A stretch of 64,000 bases of DNA from assembly GCA_003134045.1 (NCBI GenBank), contig PLAH01000161.1, forward strand, positions 21,464-85,463, given 5' to 3'. The DNA is from Gammaproteobacteria bacterium (GTDB lineage Bacteria; Pseudomonadota; Gammaproteobacteria; Steroidobacterales; Steroidobacteraceae). Below are positions 1 to 9,570 of this stretch, piece by piece. The notes beneath the pieces were generated by a model. That model saw nothing but the letters and a program-made list of their open reading frames with translations. It made no database searches and was not told where the DNA came from. Position 1 is the stretch's first letter; each line of letters opens with the position of its first letter. The position numbers and the translations under genes were made by a program.

Positions 1-378
1 ATCGATCCGAAGACCCACAAGCGCCTCGTATTCCTGACCAATCAGTTTGGCTTGCCCGCATTGAGCATCGCCGACCTGTATCGCTGCCGCTGGCAGGTAG
101 AGCTTTTCTTCGAATGGATCAAGCAGCACCTCCGGATCAAGGCGTTCTTCGGAACTTCCGAAAACGCGGTGAAGACACAAATCTGGATCGCCATCTCGGT
201 CTACGTCCTCGTCGCCATCGTCAAGAAACGCTTGAGCCTGCCGCGGTCGCTCTATGAAAATCTACAGATACTCAGCCTCACCCTCTGCGAGCAAATGCCT
301 TTGGATGAGCTACTTGCGCAAATCGCCACCGACCAAAATCCATCCGAAGCGCATAACCAGATGAATTTATTCGATTAA
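1..378 (+). mobile_element. IS4-family transposase, C-terminal part (5' end lies outside the window)
   Basis: Frame open from base 1 (IDPKTHKRLVFLTNQFGLPALSIADLYRCRWQVELFFEWIKQHLRIKAFFGTSENAVKTQIWIA...); IS4-type YRCRWQVELFFEWIKQHLRIK segment; stop at 376-378. Confidence 0.85.
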
Positions 379-535
379 CGTTGGGACACTACTGAAGAAA
401 GATCTAAAACTCTGAGCGAAATCCAATAGTTGTGAAATTGACGGGCCAGCACGTGTGACCGGCATGTGAACAATAGCCGATTTCTAAATCGGCGCAACAT
501 TTTACATATCAACGCCGGGCCTCCAATCCCCGCCT

Positions 536-832
536 TCAAACGCGATTCATCCAGAAACGTGGGTGGCGGCTGCCGTGCAAGACACCGAGGACCATGACCC
601 CGTCTCTATCAAAGACATAGAACACGCCGAATGGAAATCGATGCAGCAGTGCACGGTGCACCGACCGATGGATCATGGCGAAGCCGTTAGGGATATCCGC
701 TATTGCGGAAAATGTGGCAAGCGCCTCATCCAGGAATTCCTGCCCTAACCCAGTCCGCTGTTGCTCGTACCAGGCTGCCGACTCCGCCAAGTCCTGCTCC
801 GCCTCCGGCCGGAGGCGGACTTCCACGGTCAT
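536..832 (-). CDS. RelE/ParE-family toxin
   Basis: VEVRLRPEAEQDLAESAAWYEQQRTGLGQEFLDE...FPFGVFYVFDRDGVMVLGVLHGSRHPRFW, typical ParE/RelE fold pattern; overlaps upstream antitoxin. Confidence 0.85.
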   Translation of the reverse strand: MTVEVRLRPEAEQDLAESAAWYEQQRTGLGQEFLDEALATFSAIADIPNGFAMIHRSVHRALLHRFPFGVFYVFDRDGVMVLGVLHGSRHPRFWMNRV

Positions 833-1038
833 AGGCGGCGACGAATATTTGAAACCGCGTCTGTCGCGATCTGCCCGCGATTCGCGTCAATCGCATACGC
901 ATCAAGGCGGCGGTCAAGCTCGACCTTCTGATCTGCGGTGAGAGGAAGCGCGCTCTGGTCGGCGGCAATGCTGTCCCAAAGGTCCTCAACGAGCTTAATT
1001 CGTTCGTCGACGGGAAGTAGTTGCAGCTTCGTTTCCAT
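829..1038 (-). CDS. Addiction-module antitoxin (unstable antitoxin family)
   Basis: METKLQLLPVDERIKLVEDLWDSIAADQSALPLTADQKVELDRRLDAY; 4-nt overlap with the ParE-like gene; start chosen at the internal Met. Confidence 0.8.
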   Translation of the reverse strand: METKLQLLPVDERIKLVEDLWDSIAADQSALPLTADQKVELDRRLDAYAIDANRGQIATDAVSNIRRRL

Positions 1039-1232
1039 AATTCGGAACCCACATCCATGAACTCGGAAGAGCATACCGCCGTGTTTGCCATTACGCCAAT
1101 CGACATTTCCGCTGTCTTCAGCCAATTTCCAGCATGCGTCGCAACCGGCAGAACTGTTTCAATTCTTTAGCCTGCATTGATCGCCCCGAATCGACCCATT
1201 GCACGCACTCGTGAACGGCCGGTTCCGGCAGG

Positions 1233-2066
1233 TCACTGCATGGAAATGTCCTTCAAGAAGTTAATTGTGGCTCCAACAATCGCCTCCGGGGCGTCCTCAT
1301 GCATGAGATGTCCTGCGTTCGGGACAGAATGGAATCGCGCACCAGGAATCAGTTCCTTGAGTCGCTGCCCAGCCTCAATCTGGAGCCACTGATCTGCCTC
1401 ACCCCATAAGATCGACGTTGGACAGCGGACACATGAATACTTAGCCTCGACCTCATCGGTGTAGCGGCGGTCAAACTGGGAGATTTGCTTGTAGAACGCG
1501 GCTTGCCCCACCTCACCTATCCAAGGCCGAACGTATTCGGCCATGTCCTCGTCAGCCATTGCGCGAGAGTGAGCACTGCGAATGTACGCACGGACCAAAG
1601 CCTCATGAATCGCAGCCGGCAGCGAGCGAAATACATCCACATTTGCCCGTACCTGGCTAGAAAATGGTGAACCCCATGGGGACAGTGCTACCGGATCAAT
1701 TAGGGTCAGGCTCCGGTATTCGCATCCATTGAGGAGGTGGCATCGTAGCGCGGTAGTGCCCCCAAAGTCGTGAGCGATTACATCGGGTGCGTCGAGCCGC
1801 CAATGATCAAGAAGACCTGCAAGCAGCTCATTCTGTACGCCGAGGGACACGTCGGACACGCCGTTCTGATCGGATTGTCCGTACCCAAGCAAATCAAAAT
1901 AATACACGCGCCAGTGCGTTGCCAGACACGGCACGATCCGGCGCCATTCATAGGATGAGAAAGGCGTGCCGTGTATCAGGACAATCGGCGGTCCGTCACC
2001 ATTTGCGCCGTATCGCACGTCGTGGCCACGAAAAGTGTAAGTGCCAGGGAGCGTCCAATTATTCAT
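1233..2066 (-). CDS. Alpha/beta hydrolase (haloalkane dehalogenase-like)
   Basis: VLIHGTPFSSYEWRRIVPCLATHWRVYYFDLLGYGQSD...DVIAHDFGGTTALR; C-terminal GHLMHEDAPEAI. Confidence 0.85.
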   Translation of the reverse strand: MNNWTLPGTYTFRGHDVRYGANGDGPPIVLIHGTPFSSYEWRRIVPCLATHWRVYYFDLLGYGQSDQNGVSDVSLGVQNELLAGLLDHWRLDAPDVIAHDFGGTTALRCHLLNGCEYRSLTLIDPVALSPWGSPFSSQVRANVDVFRSLPAAIHEALVRAYIRSAHSRAMADEDMAEYVRPWIGEVGQAAFYKQISQFDRRYTDEVEAKYSCVRCPTSILWGEADQWLQIEAGQRLKELIPGARFHSVPNAGHLMHEDAPEAIVGATINFLKDISMQ

Positions 2067-2078
2067 AACATATTTGCA

Positions 2079-2157
2079 CTAATGGTTATTAGCCTACTTT
2101 TGCATTAGGAACTATCCGCTGGCTCACCTAATGTGTCAAGATGTAATAACCCATTAG
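2079..2157. promoter_or_regulatory. Divergent promoter region with inverted repeat CTAATGGTTATTA / TAATAACCCATTAG
   Basis: Arms at 2079-2091 and 2144-2157 between the divergent hydrolase and CGNR genes; complementary except for one extra C. Confidence 0.55.
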
Positions 2158-2166
2158 AGGCACGAC

Positions 2167-2781
2167 ATGATTCCGCAACGCTATGAGTGGACTACTGATG
2201 ATTTCGTCGCTGGCGCGCTATGCTTGGAGCTGGCAAACACGGTTGGGGACCATTCCAAAACCCGCGACGTCGAGCGCCTTACTGACTGGGACACATTGCT
2301 CAAGTGGGCCGTGGCAGCGAAAGTCCTCCGGGTAGCGGAGGCCCGGGAGCTACGCAAGGCCGGTGACCATGACCCCTCGAGCGCACAGCAGGCACTTCAG
2401 GCCTTGCTCAAGTTCCGAGAGGTGCTATTTAAGATTGTTTCCGCACTGGCAGCAGATCGCGCCCCCGTTCAAGACGACCTTGATAAGGTCGAGGCCACTA
2501 TTCTCGGCGCGGTGCGATCAGCTCATCTTGTTCGGCAGGGTGAGGGTTTCGATTGGACCATCGGCTCAATTGATGCCCCGCTGAAAATGCCGCTATTTCG
2601 CGTCGCTTTGTCCGCATTGAGACTGCTACAAGGAAAGGAGCTCCCCTATCTGCGAGAATGCCAACGGTGCTCATGGGTGTTCGTAGATCGCTCCAAGAGT
2701 CACGGCCGCCGCTGGTGCCGGGCTGATGCGTGCGGTAATCGGGCACGGGTGGCTCGCCATTACCATGCTAAGTCGAGCTAA
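2167..2781 (+). CDS. ABATE-domain / CGNR zinc-finger transcriptional regulator
   Basis: GALCLELANTVGD N-terminus and C-terminal CQRCSWVFVDRSKSHGRRWCRADACGNRARVARHY (CGNR motif). Confidence 0.85.
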   Translation: MIPQRYEWTTDDFVAGALCLELANTVGDHSKTRDVERLTDWDTLLKWAVAAKVLRVAEARELRKAGDHDPSSAQQALQALLKFREVLFKIVSALAADRAPVQDDLDKVEATILGAVRSAHLVRQGEGFDWTIGSIDAPLKMPLFRVALSALRLLQGKELPYLRECQRCSWVFVDRSKSHGRRWCRADACGNRARVARHYHAKSS

Positions 2782-2959
2782 GCGTGGTGCCGGACAGAGA
2801 TCGTACGGAGAACCAGCCACGGCCTGCGACTGATGGCTTCGTCGCGAGCAAATCAAACCGGCGAATGACGGGGTGTGGCCGCATCGAGACCTTGGGAAAA
2901 GAGAACCGCGCGCGTTGCCCTGCCTAGGACAACGCAGGCCAACGTGAGCCAACAAGAAG

Positions 2960-2980
2960 TGGAGCGGGCGATGGAACACA
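2960..2980 (-). repeat. Partial tRNA-Gly 3'-end repeat (att-like copy a, truncated)
   Basis: TGGAGCGGGCGATGG matches the 3' end of tRNA-Gly at 42066; upstream flank CTAGGACAACGCAGGCC...CAACAAGAAG resembles the flanks of copies e and h. Confidence 0.6.
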
Positions 2981-3314
2981 CATCCAGACCCCAACCCCTT
3001 GTCATTGCAGAGGTTTCGCCTCCCTAGCTCCGACGATGCACTTAAACATGTACTCTTTCGGGCGACATGACAATAGTCGCCGGACGGGCCTGTGAATCAG
3101 TTGGTCTCTCGTTTCGCTGTCCCCCAGAAGCCGCGGCCGACTCCGGTGCGACGGATGCGGAAATGACCCCTTTCGTCCGTCGTACGCGTGCGATGCGCTG
3201 ACAAGTACTTCGTCGGCTTACTTTTTTCCGAGCGTGTCACTGAAATTCGGGGCGATCATGATCGCTCACTCCCAATCCACGCTCTGCTGATTTCACCGCC
3301 GTCTCGCGCAACGC

Positions 3315-4019
3315 TCAGTGGTGCCGATGATCCTCATCGTCCCGCTCCGGTTCAGGTAACTGCAGCCACCACACGAGATTGGGCCGTGCCGGTTCCGACG
3401 TAATGTCAGGATTGTCGCAGGTATCGAAGCATTCAAGCCGGAAATTGAATCCGTTGTACGGCGTCAGGAACTGACCGAATTCTTCCCAACTGTACTGTCG
3501 ACCATCGACCACGACCACCGGTGTCCCATCGTCGCCCTCGTCGATTCGTCCGTTCACGGCGGTCCCCTTCATATAGAGTCGGTTCTGACCTGCCCCAGAG
3601 CCCGGAAAATCCGACGAGCGAAGATATCGTACCGCTAGAGCCGCCTCGATCTTTTTGACGAGCTTGTCATAGGCTACTCTAACCGCCGTCTGCGGAGGCT
3701 CGAGAACGAAAAACCGGTATCCCCCTGGCACGCCGTCCACCATTTCGAACGCTTTGATACCAAGGCCGGTGCTCATATGCACGACAAAATGGAACGTGTG
3801 CTCCTTGCCCACACAATCACGACGGGTTAGCGGCTCGAAATCCACGGTCTCAAGCTCGGGCAATCCGGCGCGATGCATATACTCTCGGTTACAGCACTCG
3901 GAACAGAGTTTTCGCCCTGGGCCACCCCCTTCCGAAGTCAGAAGGGTAAAGCCGAATGCTGGCTTCATCTGGCCGCACTCATCACAGGGGTCTGTCGGCA
4001 TTTGCGCCGTTGTGTTCAT
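3315..4019 (-). CDS. Conserved hypothetical protein with N-terminal Cys motifs
   Basis: MNTTAQMPTDPCDECGQMKPAFGFTL...CSECCNREY; tail-to-head with the DUF6880-like gene. Confidence 0.6.
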   Translation of the reverse strand: MNTTAQMPTDPCDECGQMKPAFGFTLLTSEGGGPGRKLCSECCNREYMHRAGLPELETVDFEPLTRRDCVGKEHTFHFVVHMSTGLGIKAFEMVDGVPGGYRFFVLEPPQTAVRVAYDKLVKKIEAALAVRYLRSSDFPGSGAGQNRLYMKGTAVNGRIDEGDDGTPVVVVDGRQYSWEEFGQFLTPYNGFNFRLECFDTCDNPDITSEPARPNLVWWLQLPEPERDDEDHRHH

Positions 4020-4032
4020 ACCAGCCTCATTC

Positions 4033-5448
4033 TCATGGTCGAATCGACATTTGTCTCCAGAATCCGGTTTTCCGGCCATGGCGCTCGCGCAGCCGGGCCT
4101 CATATTCCGCGTGCGTCGGCAGCCCCCGATGGTCATCGATGGTGCCGGCGAGCCGGCGCAGCTCACTCAAATACTGCGCGGCGTGATAGTACGCCTTTGA
4201 GGCGCCCCGCTCGAGGATGGGGTTGAGCAGCGCACGCCAGATGATCACGGACATTAGCGGATATCTGCGGGCTTCCGCCTCTTTCGCAAGCGGCTCGAGT
4301 TGTGTACCCAGAGTGACATCGAACTCCTTGGCGCGGGCCAACAGAATCGCCTGCGCAAGAGGCCAATTGCCTGCCGCACAGAGGAGCTGTGCCGCGGTGG
4401 CGACATCGCGCAGCTCAACAGCGTCGATGGAAACTTGTGCGCGCAATTCTTGCCGTGCTGGAACGTCCAATAGCTCGTTCAGCGCTTGGTAGGTCCAAAC
4501 GCATGGCAGGTGCTGATAGCGTTTGCGCCGAACGTCGATCCGCGAGGCATTGTCGCCGAGTTGTCCATAGGCCCGATCAAGCAGGTCAAGGCGGACGGTT
4601 TCCCGACCCCCTTCCCAGGGTGACTCCAGAATATCGAGCGCGCCTGTTGCGTCCCCGCAATCGAGGTGAAAGCGCGCCATCGCTTCGAGCGCACGGTCGT
4701 CGGGATTGACGTGATGCAAGCGGACTGCGCGGTTATACAGCTGCGGGTCCTGCAGCGCTTTGGCAATGTCCTGCAATACAAGAGTCTGAACCCGCGGGTC
4801 GTGGGGTACGTCATCCGGTGCGCCCAGGTCTCCCGGTTCGGTTGCAAGCGCCGCGACCGCTTGGCGTTCCTGGCTCTCGGCCATGGCGCGCAGTTGCGGT
4901 TCATCGAACAGCAGGTGTGCCTGTTGCAGCATCGCCCGACGGACGCCGCAATCGTCCTGCCCCGCCACCTCCTTCAATCGAGCAACCCAATCCATTTTGG
5001 GCAGCGCACCACTCTCGCGAACCACGCGTGCGATTTTCAGCCACAGCGTGCAGGCTTCCTCGATTGCCATCCCAATCGTGCCGTCATCCAGAGACCGATT
5101 CATGAGGGGGCCATTCAGCGCCATCAGCTGCTCGGTCAACGCCAGTGCCCGCACTGGCTCGCGCGGCAAGACATCACGTTCAATATCCTCGGCGACTCCA
5201 CGCACGACACGCACCATCTCATCGAGGTCACTGTGGTCGACGAACCGATCGTCTCTGCGAATCCCCCTGATCCGCAGCGCAATGCTCTCCACAGCCGACT
5301 GCGGGCGCGTGAGATAGTCGATTCTGGCAGAAAATGCTTCGCCGTCGTTAGCTAATCGCTCAATCAGAGACCGCAACTCACTGGCCGTCAGCGTGCTCAG
5401 TCGCACAGACAGGGAGGACGCGCTGCTTCCATCGCGCAGAAAGTTCAT
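4033..5448 (-). CDS. Large conserved hypothetical protein (DUF6880-like)
   Basis: 471-aa ORF; helical-repeat-like pattern; C-terminus YHHAAQYLSELRRLAGTIDDHRGLPTHAEYEARLRERHGRKTGFWRQM. Confidence 0.65.
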   Translation of the reverse strand: MNFLRDGSSASSLSVRLSTLTASELRSLIERLANDGEAFSARIDYLTRPQSAVESIALRIRGIRRDDRFVDHSDLDEMVRVVRGVAEDIERDVLPREPVRALALTEQLMALNGPLMNRSLDDGTIGMAIEEACTLWLKIARVVRESGALPKMDWVARLKEVAGQDDCGVRRAMLQQAHLLFDEPQLRAMAESQERQAVAALATEPGDLGAPDDVPHDPRVQTLVLQDIAKALQDPQLYNRAVRLHHVNPDDRALEAMARFHLDCGDATGALDILESPWEGGRETVRLDLLDRAYGQLGDNASRIDVRRKRYQHLPCVWTYQALNELLDVPARQELRAQVSIDAVELRDVATAAQLLCAAGNWPLAQAILLARAKEFDVTLGTQLEPLAKEAEARRYPLMSVIIWRALLNPILERGASKAYYHAAQYLSELRRLAGTIDDHRGLPTHAEYEARLRERHGRKTGFWRQMSIRP

Positions 5449-5658
5449 CGGAGAATATTATCCAAATTAGCGAGTCCAGACGATACGCAGTGATGAGCCG
5501 CGGTGCAACCTCGCCGGTATCCTGCTGCCAGACGGTTCTCGCCTGGGGTCGGCGACCGTCCGCGGCGGCCAGTTCCCACCGAACTCTCTTCAGCTTGATC
5601 GGCTCGCCGACGGTGGGAGAATGGTGGCCTTCAAACATACGGACTCTCGGTACTAAAA

Positions 5659-6057
5659 ATGAAGAACAACTCAAGACTCCGCTCGACAGGACAGACAGCG
5701 GGAGCGGCGCTAACGCGGCGAGCGGAGACAGTGCTCCGATGCTGGCCGCCGAGCCGGGCTCAACTCAAGGCACTGATCAACGAAGCCACTGTGGACGCGC
5801 ACGACGAATACGAGCAGCGGATGGGATTTGCCACGATGATCGGGGACAATCTCGCTCTGCCGTTTGAAACTGAGGTACTGGGTATACCGGTTACTGTCGA
5901 AGGCATAGATATCTCCGCGCCGGAGGAGATCGTCGCAATTTGCCGCCGAGGCACGAAGCGGCAGAAGATCGGCATAGTCCACCTGCCACTTCCGAAAGCT
6001 GTACCTGCGGGTGCCGAATGGATCGAAGCTTACCGCCGGTGGACACGCCATGGATAA
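5659..6057 (+). CDS. Conserved hypothetical protein (calcium-binding-protein-like fold)
   Basis: ATVDAHDEYEQRMGFATMIGDNLALPFETEVLGIPVTVEGIDISAPEEIVAICRRGTKRQKIGIVHLPLP; first of four closely spaced ORFs; true start uncertain. Confidence 0.55.
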   Translation: MKNNSRLRSTGQTAGAALTRRAETVLRCWPPSRAQLKALINEATVDAHDEYEQRMGFATMIGDNLALPFETEVLGIPVTVEGIDISAPEEIVAICRRGTKRQKIGIVHLPLPKAVPAGAEWIEAYRRWTRHG

Positions 6058-6382
6058 CCCGACCAGCTCCAAGCCCGTTCGTATCCCCGATCACCTGCGG
6101 GAATGGATCACCGCCCGCAAACGCCACCGCCTGTCGCACGCTCAGGTTCAAATGGCGCGCGAGCTTGGCATGAATCCCAAAAACCTCGGAAAGCTCGATA
6201 ACGCCGACCAGGAGCCCTGGAAACTGCCGCTGCCGTCCTTCATCGAATCTCTCTACCAGAAGCGCTTTGGCAGGGATCGTCCCGACGTGGTGCATTCGAT
6301 TGAAGAGCACGCCCGCCTCCTGGAACAGAAGAAGGCCGCCCGACGCGAAGCAAAACGGTTGCGGCGCGAGGCCGCACTATGA
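6050..6382 (+). CDS. Conserved hypothetical protein
   Basis: MDNPTSSKPVRIPDHLREWITARKRHRLSHAQVQMARELGMNPKNLGKLDNADQEPWKLPLPSFIESLYQKRFG; overlaps both neighbours. Confidence 0.6.
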   Translation: MDNPTSSKPVRIPDHLREWITARKRHRLSHAQVQMARELGMNPKNLGKLDNADQEPWKLPLPSFIESLYQKRFGRDRPDVVHSIEEHARLLEQKKAARREAKRLRREAAL

Positions 6383-6921
6383 GTGAGTATCAGTATTACG
6401 AATTCCTGGCCCTCGATCGAGCCTTCACACATCACGACATCCGTGAGCTGCGTAAATACTCGACCCGCGCGACCATCACGGCCACGCGCTTCGTCAATCA
6501 CTATGAATGGGGTAACTTCAAGGGTAATCCCTCCACATGGGTGCAAAAGTACTTTGATGCATTCCTGTATTTTGCGAACTGGGGCACGCATCGGCTGATG
6601 CTGCGCCTGCCTTCCCAGGCGCTCGACATCAAGATTGCGAAGCGCTATTTGCGCGGCCACTCTGTTGCAGAATACAAAAAGAGCGATATCTTAATTCTGG
6701 ATCTCATGGCGGAAAACGAGGGCGGCAATTGCGATGCGGATGATGGCGCTGGCTTACTCTCCTCGCTCATTCCCTTACGTGCAGAAATCGCGGCGGGCGA
6801 TCACCGCGCCCTGTACCTCGCGTGGCTGTCATCCGTACAAAGCGGTGAACTGAACGCTGATGACCCCGAGCCACCAATCCCTCCAGGTCTAGGCGCGCTC
6901 AGCGCGCAGACCCGCTGGTGA
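6379..6921 (+). CDS. Conserved hypothetical protein (MSEYQYYEF family)
   Basis: MSEYQYYEFLALDRAFTHHDIRELRKYSTRATITATRFVNHYEWGNFKGNP; 4-nt ATGA overlap with the upstream ORF. Confidence 0.6.
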   Translation: MSEYQYYEFLALDRAFTHHDIRELRKYSTRATITATRFVNHYEWGNFKGNPSTWVQKYFDAFLYFANWGTHRLMLRLPSQALDIKIAKRYLRGHSVAEYKKSDILILDLMAENEGGNCDADDGAGLLSSLIPLRAEIAAGDHRALYLAWLSSVQSGELNADDPEPPIPPGLGALSAQTRW

Positions 6922-6927
6922 CGAGAA

Positions 6928-7404
6928 TTGCAGGTGAAGGAAAAATTGCGCAAATCAGCTGTCAAGCCGGTCGCGAAGTCTAAGGCTCCCTCTTGCTCCA
7001 GGGTTCTCGAATCGCTAACAGGCTCCGACGCGTTGTCGATACTGCAAATCCTGGCCGAGCGCGATGCGGGGTTAGCGCGCGAAATTGACGCCGTCGCCTG
7101 CGAACTCCTGGGCGAAGTCGATGTTGCAGGCGTGGCGGCGAACGTGAAGGACGAGCTGAAGTCCCTGGATGTCGACGATATCTTCGACAAGTCAAGCGCG
7201 CGGCGCGACGGGAATATGGATCCCGGGGAGATGGCATTTCAGATGTTCGAGGAAGCGCTGACGCCATTTCTGCAGGACGTGGAGAGATACCGCACGCTTG
7301 GGCTGCCTGAACGAGCGAGTGCGTATTGCCTGGCAATATTGCAAGGCATCTATGACTTCGACACAGATTCATCGACACAGTACAAGGAATGGGCCGTGGA
7401 CTAA
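6928..7404 (+). CDS. Conserved hypothetical protein, possibly C-terminally truncated
   Basis: ORF with TTG/GTG start; ends abruptly just before the convergent RES gene. Confidence 0.45.
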   Translation: MQVKEKLRKSAVKPVAKSKAPSCSRVLESLTGSDALSILQILAERDAGLAREIDAVACELLGEVDVAGVAANVKDELKSLDVDDIFDKSSARRDGNMDPGEMAFQMFEEALTPFLQDVERYRTLGLPERASAYCLAILQGIYDFDTDSSTQYKEWAVD

Positions 7405-7430
7405 GCCCATGACTGCATGCCCTCGAGGCA

Positions 7431-8081
7431 CTACAAATCAAAGAGCTGTTCAATGCCGATGTGCTCGGCGAGTTCGAGCAAGACATCGAGATGCTCGTCC
7501 TGGCACAGAGGCTCGCAATCGACTTCAATTTTGAACGCTGATTCCAGGAGTCGATCACCGAACAAGACGACCGCTCCCGCGGCGTCATCCTGCCGGGACG
7601 TCCAGAGAAGTCCCTTGGCGCGCGTCGCAGTATGAAACCACGCCGCCCACTCGCGCGTCCGCGGATATGCGGTAACCGGAGTGTCAATGAGATCCGTACG
7701 ATGGAGGCCCAGGCGTTTGAGTCCCTTCACCGAAAGGTCGACCGCCTGCAGACGACGCTTCGGCCGAATGCGTGAGACGACGAGGTGCTGCTCCCGCAAA
7801 GCGTCGATATCGAGAATGTATCCGCCGGGCGGAGTCGGAACATCGTGAAACACGGTCTCCATCATCGCCCCCGCCAAAGTGCTTGCCCCGTACAGCACAG
7901 GAATGGTTGTGCCGTCAGGTCGCCCGATCGGACTGAACCGGGCGTCGCCGCGGTTGCTAGGATTGAACTGGGTAGAGCGGTAGGAGCTGGAGTGCACCCG
8001 CCATAGCGCACCCACGCCAAGTGCAACGAGTTTGGGAGAGTTTTCAGACGGCGGGCGCGGAGCCGTCCGACGCCTAGCCAT
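7431..8081 (-). CDS. RES-domain toxin (NAD+-degrading family)
   Basis: ALWRVHSSSYRSTQFNPSNRGDARFSPIGRPDGTTIPVLYGASTLAGAMMETVFHDV; downstream of a ParS/Xre-type antitoxin. Confidence 0.88.
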   Translation of the reverse strand: MARRRTAPRPPSENSPKLVALGVGALWRVHSSSYRSTQFNPSNRGDARFSPIGRPDGTTIPVLYGASTLAGAMMETVFHDVPTPPGGYILDIDALREQHLVVSRIRPKRRLQAVDLSVKGLKRLGLHRTDLIDTPVTAYPRTREWAAWFHTATRAKGLLWTSRQDDAAGAVVLFGDRLLESAFKIEVDCEPLCQDEHLDVLLELAEHIGIEQLFDL

Positions 8082-8658
8082 GGCTGGAGTTACGATAGTA
8101 TTCCGTGGCGCGTAGCACCTTTTTCGGCTCGTTGCCCAGTAATTCACGCGGGCGGTGATTGCCGAGCCAAGCATTGGTAGATTCAAACCAGACGGCGACG
8201 CGCCACGGGCTGATCGGCCCAAACAGCTTCAGAACGGATTCCAGACCGGGTATGGGTCGATATGCCTCGTCAAGCGCATAGCGCGGAAATCGATCTTGCC
8301 CTTGGTACGGAACGGCAAAAATTTTTCCCTCCTGTTTCCAGCGATTTGCAGGCGCAGCGAGATTGCTGGGACTGAACTTGCCGTGCTCGCCGATCTCTTC
8401 GGCCGTAAGCCACTCGGAATTCTCCAGCACAGCCTCAAGCGCTTTCGCTTGCTTCTGAGCCCGGCGGATATCGAGAGTACGCAGTTTGACTCCGCGCAAC
8501 AGCACGTCGAGCAGCGACTTGAAGTCCGTCTGCCGTTTCTCCTTTACCCGAGCGGCAACCAAGGGGATCAGTTCCGCCAGGACGCTTTCGACCTCCGGCT
8601 TCAAAGCTCGCGGCACGTCGGCTGAAGGGATGCGGACGATATACGTATCATTGCTCAT
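8074..8658 (-). CDS. Xre/MbcA/ParS-type antitoxin paired with RES toxin
   Basis: C-terminal SPWRVAVWFESTNAWLGNHRPRELLGNEPKKVLRATE; overlaps the RES start. Confidence 0.75.
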   Translation of the reverse strand: MSNDTYIVRIPSADVPRALKPEVESVLAELIPLVAARVKEKRQTDFKSLLDVLLRGVKLRTLDIRRAQKQAKALEAVLENSEWLTAEEIGEHGKFSPSNLAAPANRWKQEGKIFAVPYQGQDRFPRYALDEAYRPIPGLESVLKLFGPISPWRVAVWFESTNAWLGNHRPRELLGNEPKKVLRATEYYRNSSHG

Positions 8659-8673
8659 GGCGAGTCTCGTGAA

Positions 8674-8713
8674 ATACATGAACGCCAGGAATATTATCAC
8701 TAATTTCATGTAT
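8674..8713. promoter_or_regulatory. Inverted repeat ATACATGAA / TTCATGTAT upstream of the RES/Xre operon
   Basis: Perfect 9-bp arms at 8674-8682 and 8705-8713, just upstream of start 8658. Confidence 0.55.
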
Positions 8714-8752
8714 GTGCCATTCGACGATGGCGGCCAGGTTATGAGTGCCCGC

Positions 8753-9055
8753 TTAGCCATCGGGGCACGGCTCATGCTGCAGGACGGATTGAATGAACTC
8801 CTGGCGCGCAGGCTCCAGTTGCCAGTCCGGAATACGTTGCCCGTTGCCCTCGATTTCCCATGACCAGGGATATAAGGCATCGATCTTCGATCTCTCGATT
8901 GATCTTGGGGGCGGGCGGGACTTTCCAGCCAGCTTGGCGAGTACGGCCAGAGGCAGATTATGCGGCGCCTCAAAAATCGCCAACATCATGGCGCGGTCGC
9001 GCTGGCTGTCCGACAGCATGGGCTGTGAGCGTTGGTCCGTACGCCAGACGATCAT
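8753..9055 (-). CDS. Small HTH DNA-binding protein, possible antitoxin remnant
   Basis: AMMLAIFEAPHNLPLAVLAKLAGKSR...GNGQRIPDWQLEPARQEFIQSVL. Confidence 0.4.
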   Translation of the reverse strand: MIVWRTDQRSQPMLSDSQRDRAMMLAIFEAPHNLPLAVLAKLAGKSRPPPRSIERSKIDALYPWSWEIEGNGQRIPDWQLEPARQEFIQSVLQHEPCPDG

Positions 9056-9345
9056 CGTCGTTGGACGTAGTGTCAGTGTCGTATCTGGACCGAAAACAAC
9101 TTCGTGTCTTGCTGTGTCGATGGTCTCCGCGTCACCGTGGACAGGATTCTTGTGACCCCGGGGAAGGAACTGTGGAACATGGATTTGAAGCGAGACCCGG
9201 TTTGACGTACTGATTTATGTACTAAAAAGTCGTGGCTGCCGGTAGCTTTCGGCGGAAGTCACTGGACGACTCAAAGGGTGAAATACCTTTGAATCAACGA
9301 CTTGTGGTCTTCCTTGGACCTCACTGGAACTCCGTGGAAGATACT

Positions 9346-9490
9346 TGGAGCGGGCGATGGGAATCGAATATATCGCTGGGATGCCGCCCCACGTTTTGGA
9401 TCAGATAGTTGCAAGCGCGGACAAGTGCTGCGTGCGATTTTCGTGTGAAAAGCCTTGCGATACCAGCCAACTGCAGCCAATGCCGCCATA
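9346..9490 (-). repeat. tRNA-Gly 3'-end repeat with att-like tail (copy b)
   Basis: TGGAGCGGGCGATGGGAATCGAA at 9346-9368; paired CGTGCGA (9431) / CGTGTGA (9442) 11 bp apart; tail shared with copy h. Confidence 0.75.
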
Positions 9491-9570
9491 GTTTAACAAT
9501 ATGCACTGTTCTGCCGCCGGCCGCCGGACTCTCGCTCGACCAAGTTGCAAAAATAGGCGATCGCACCAGT

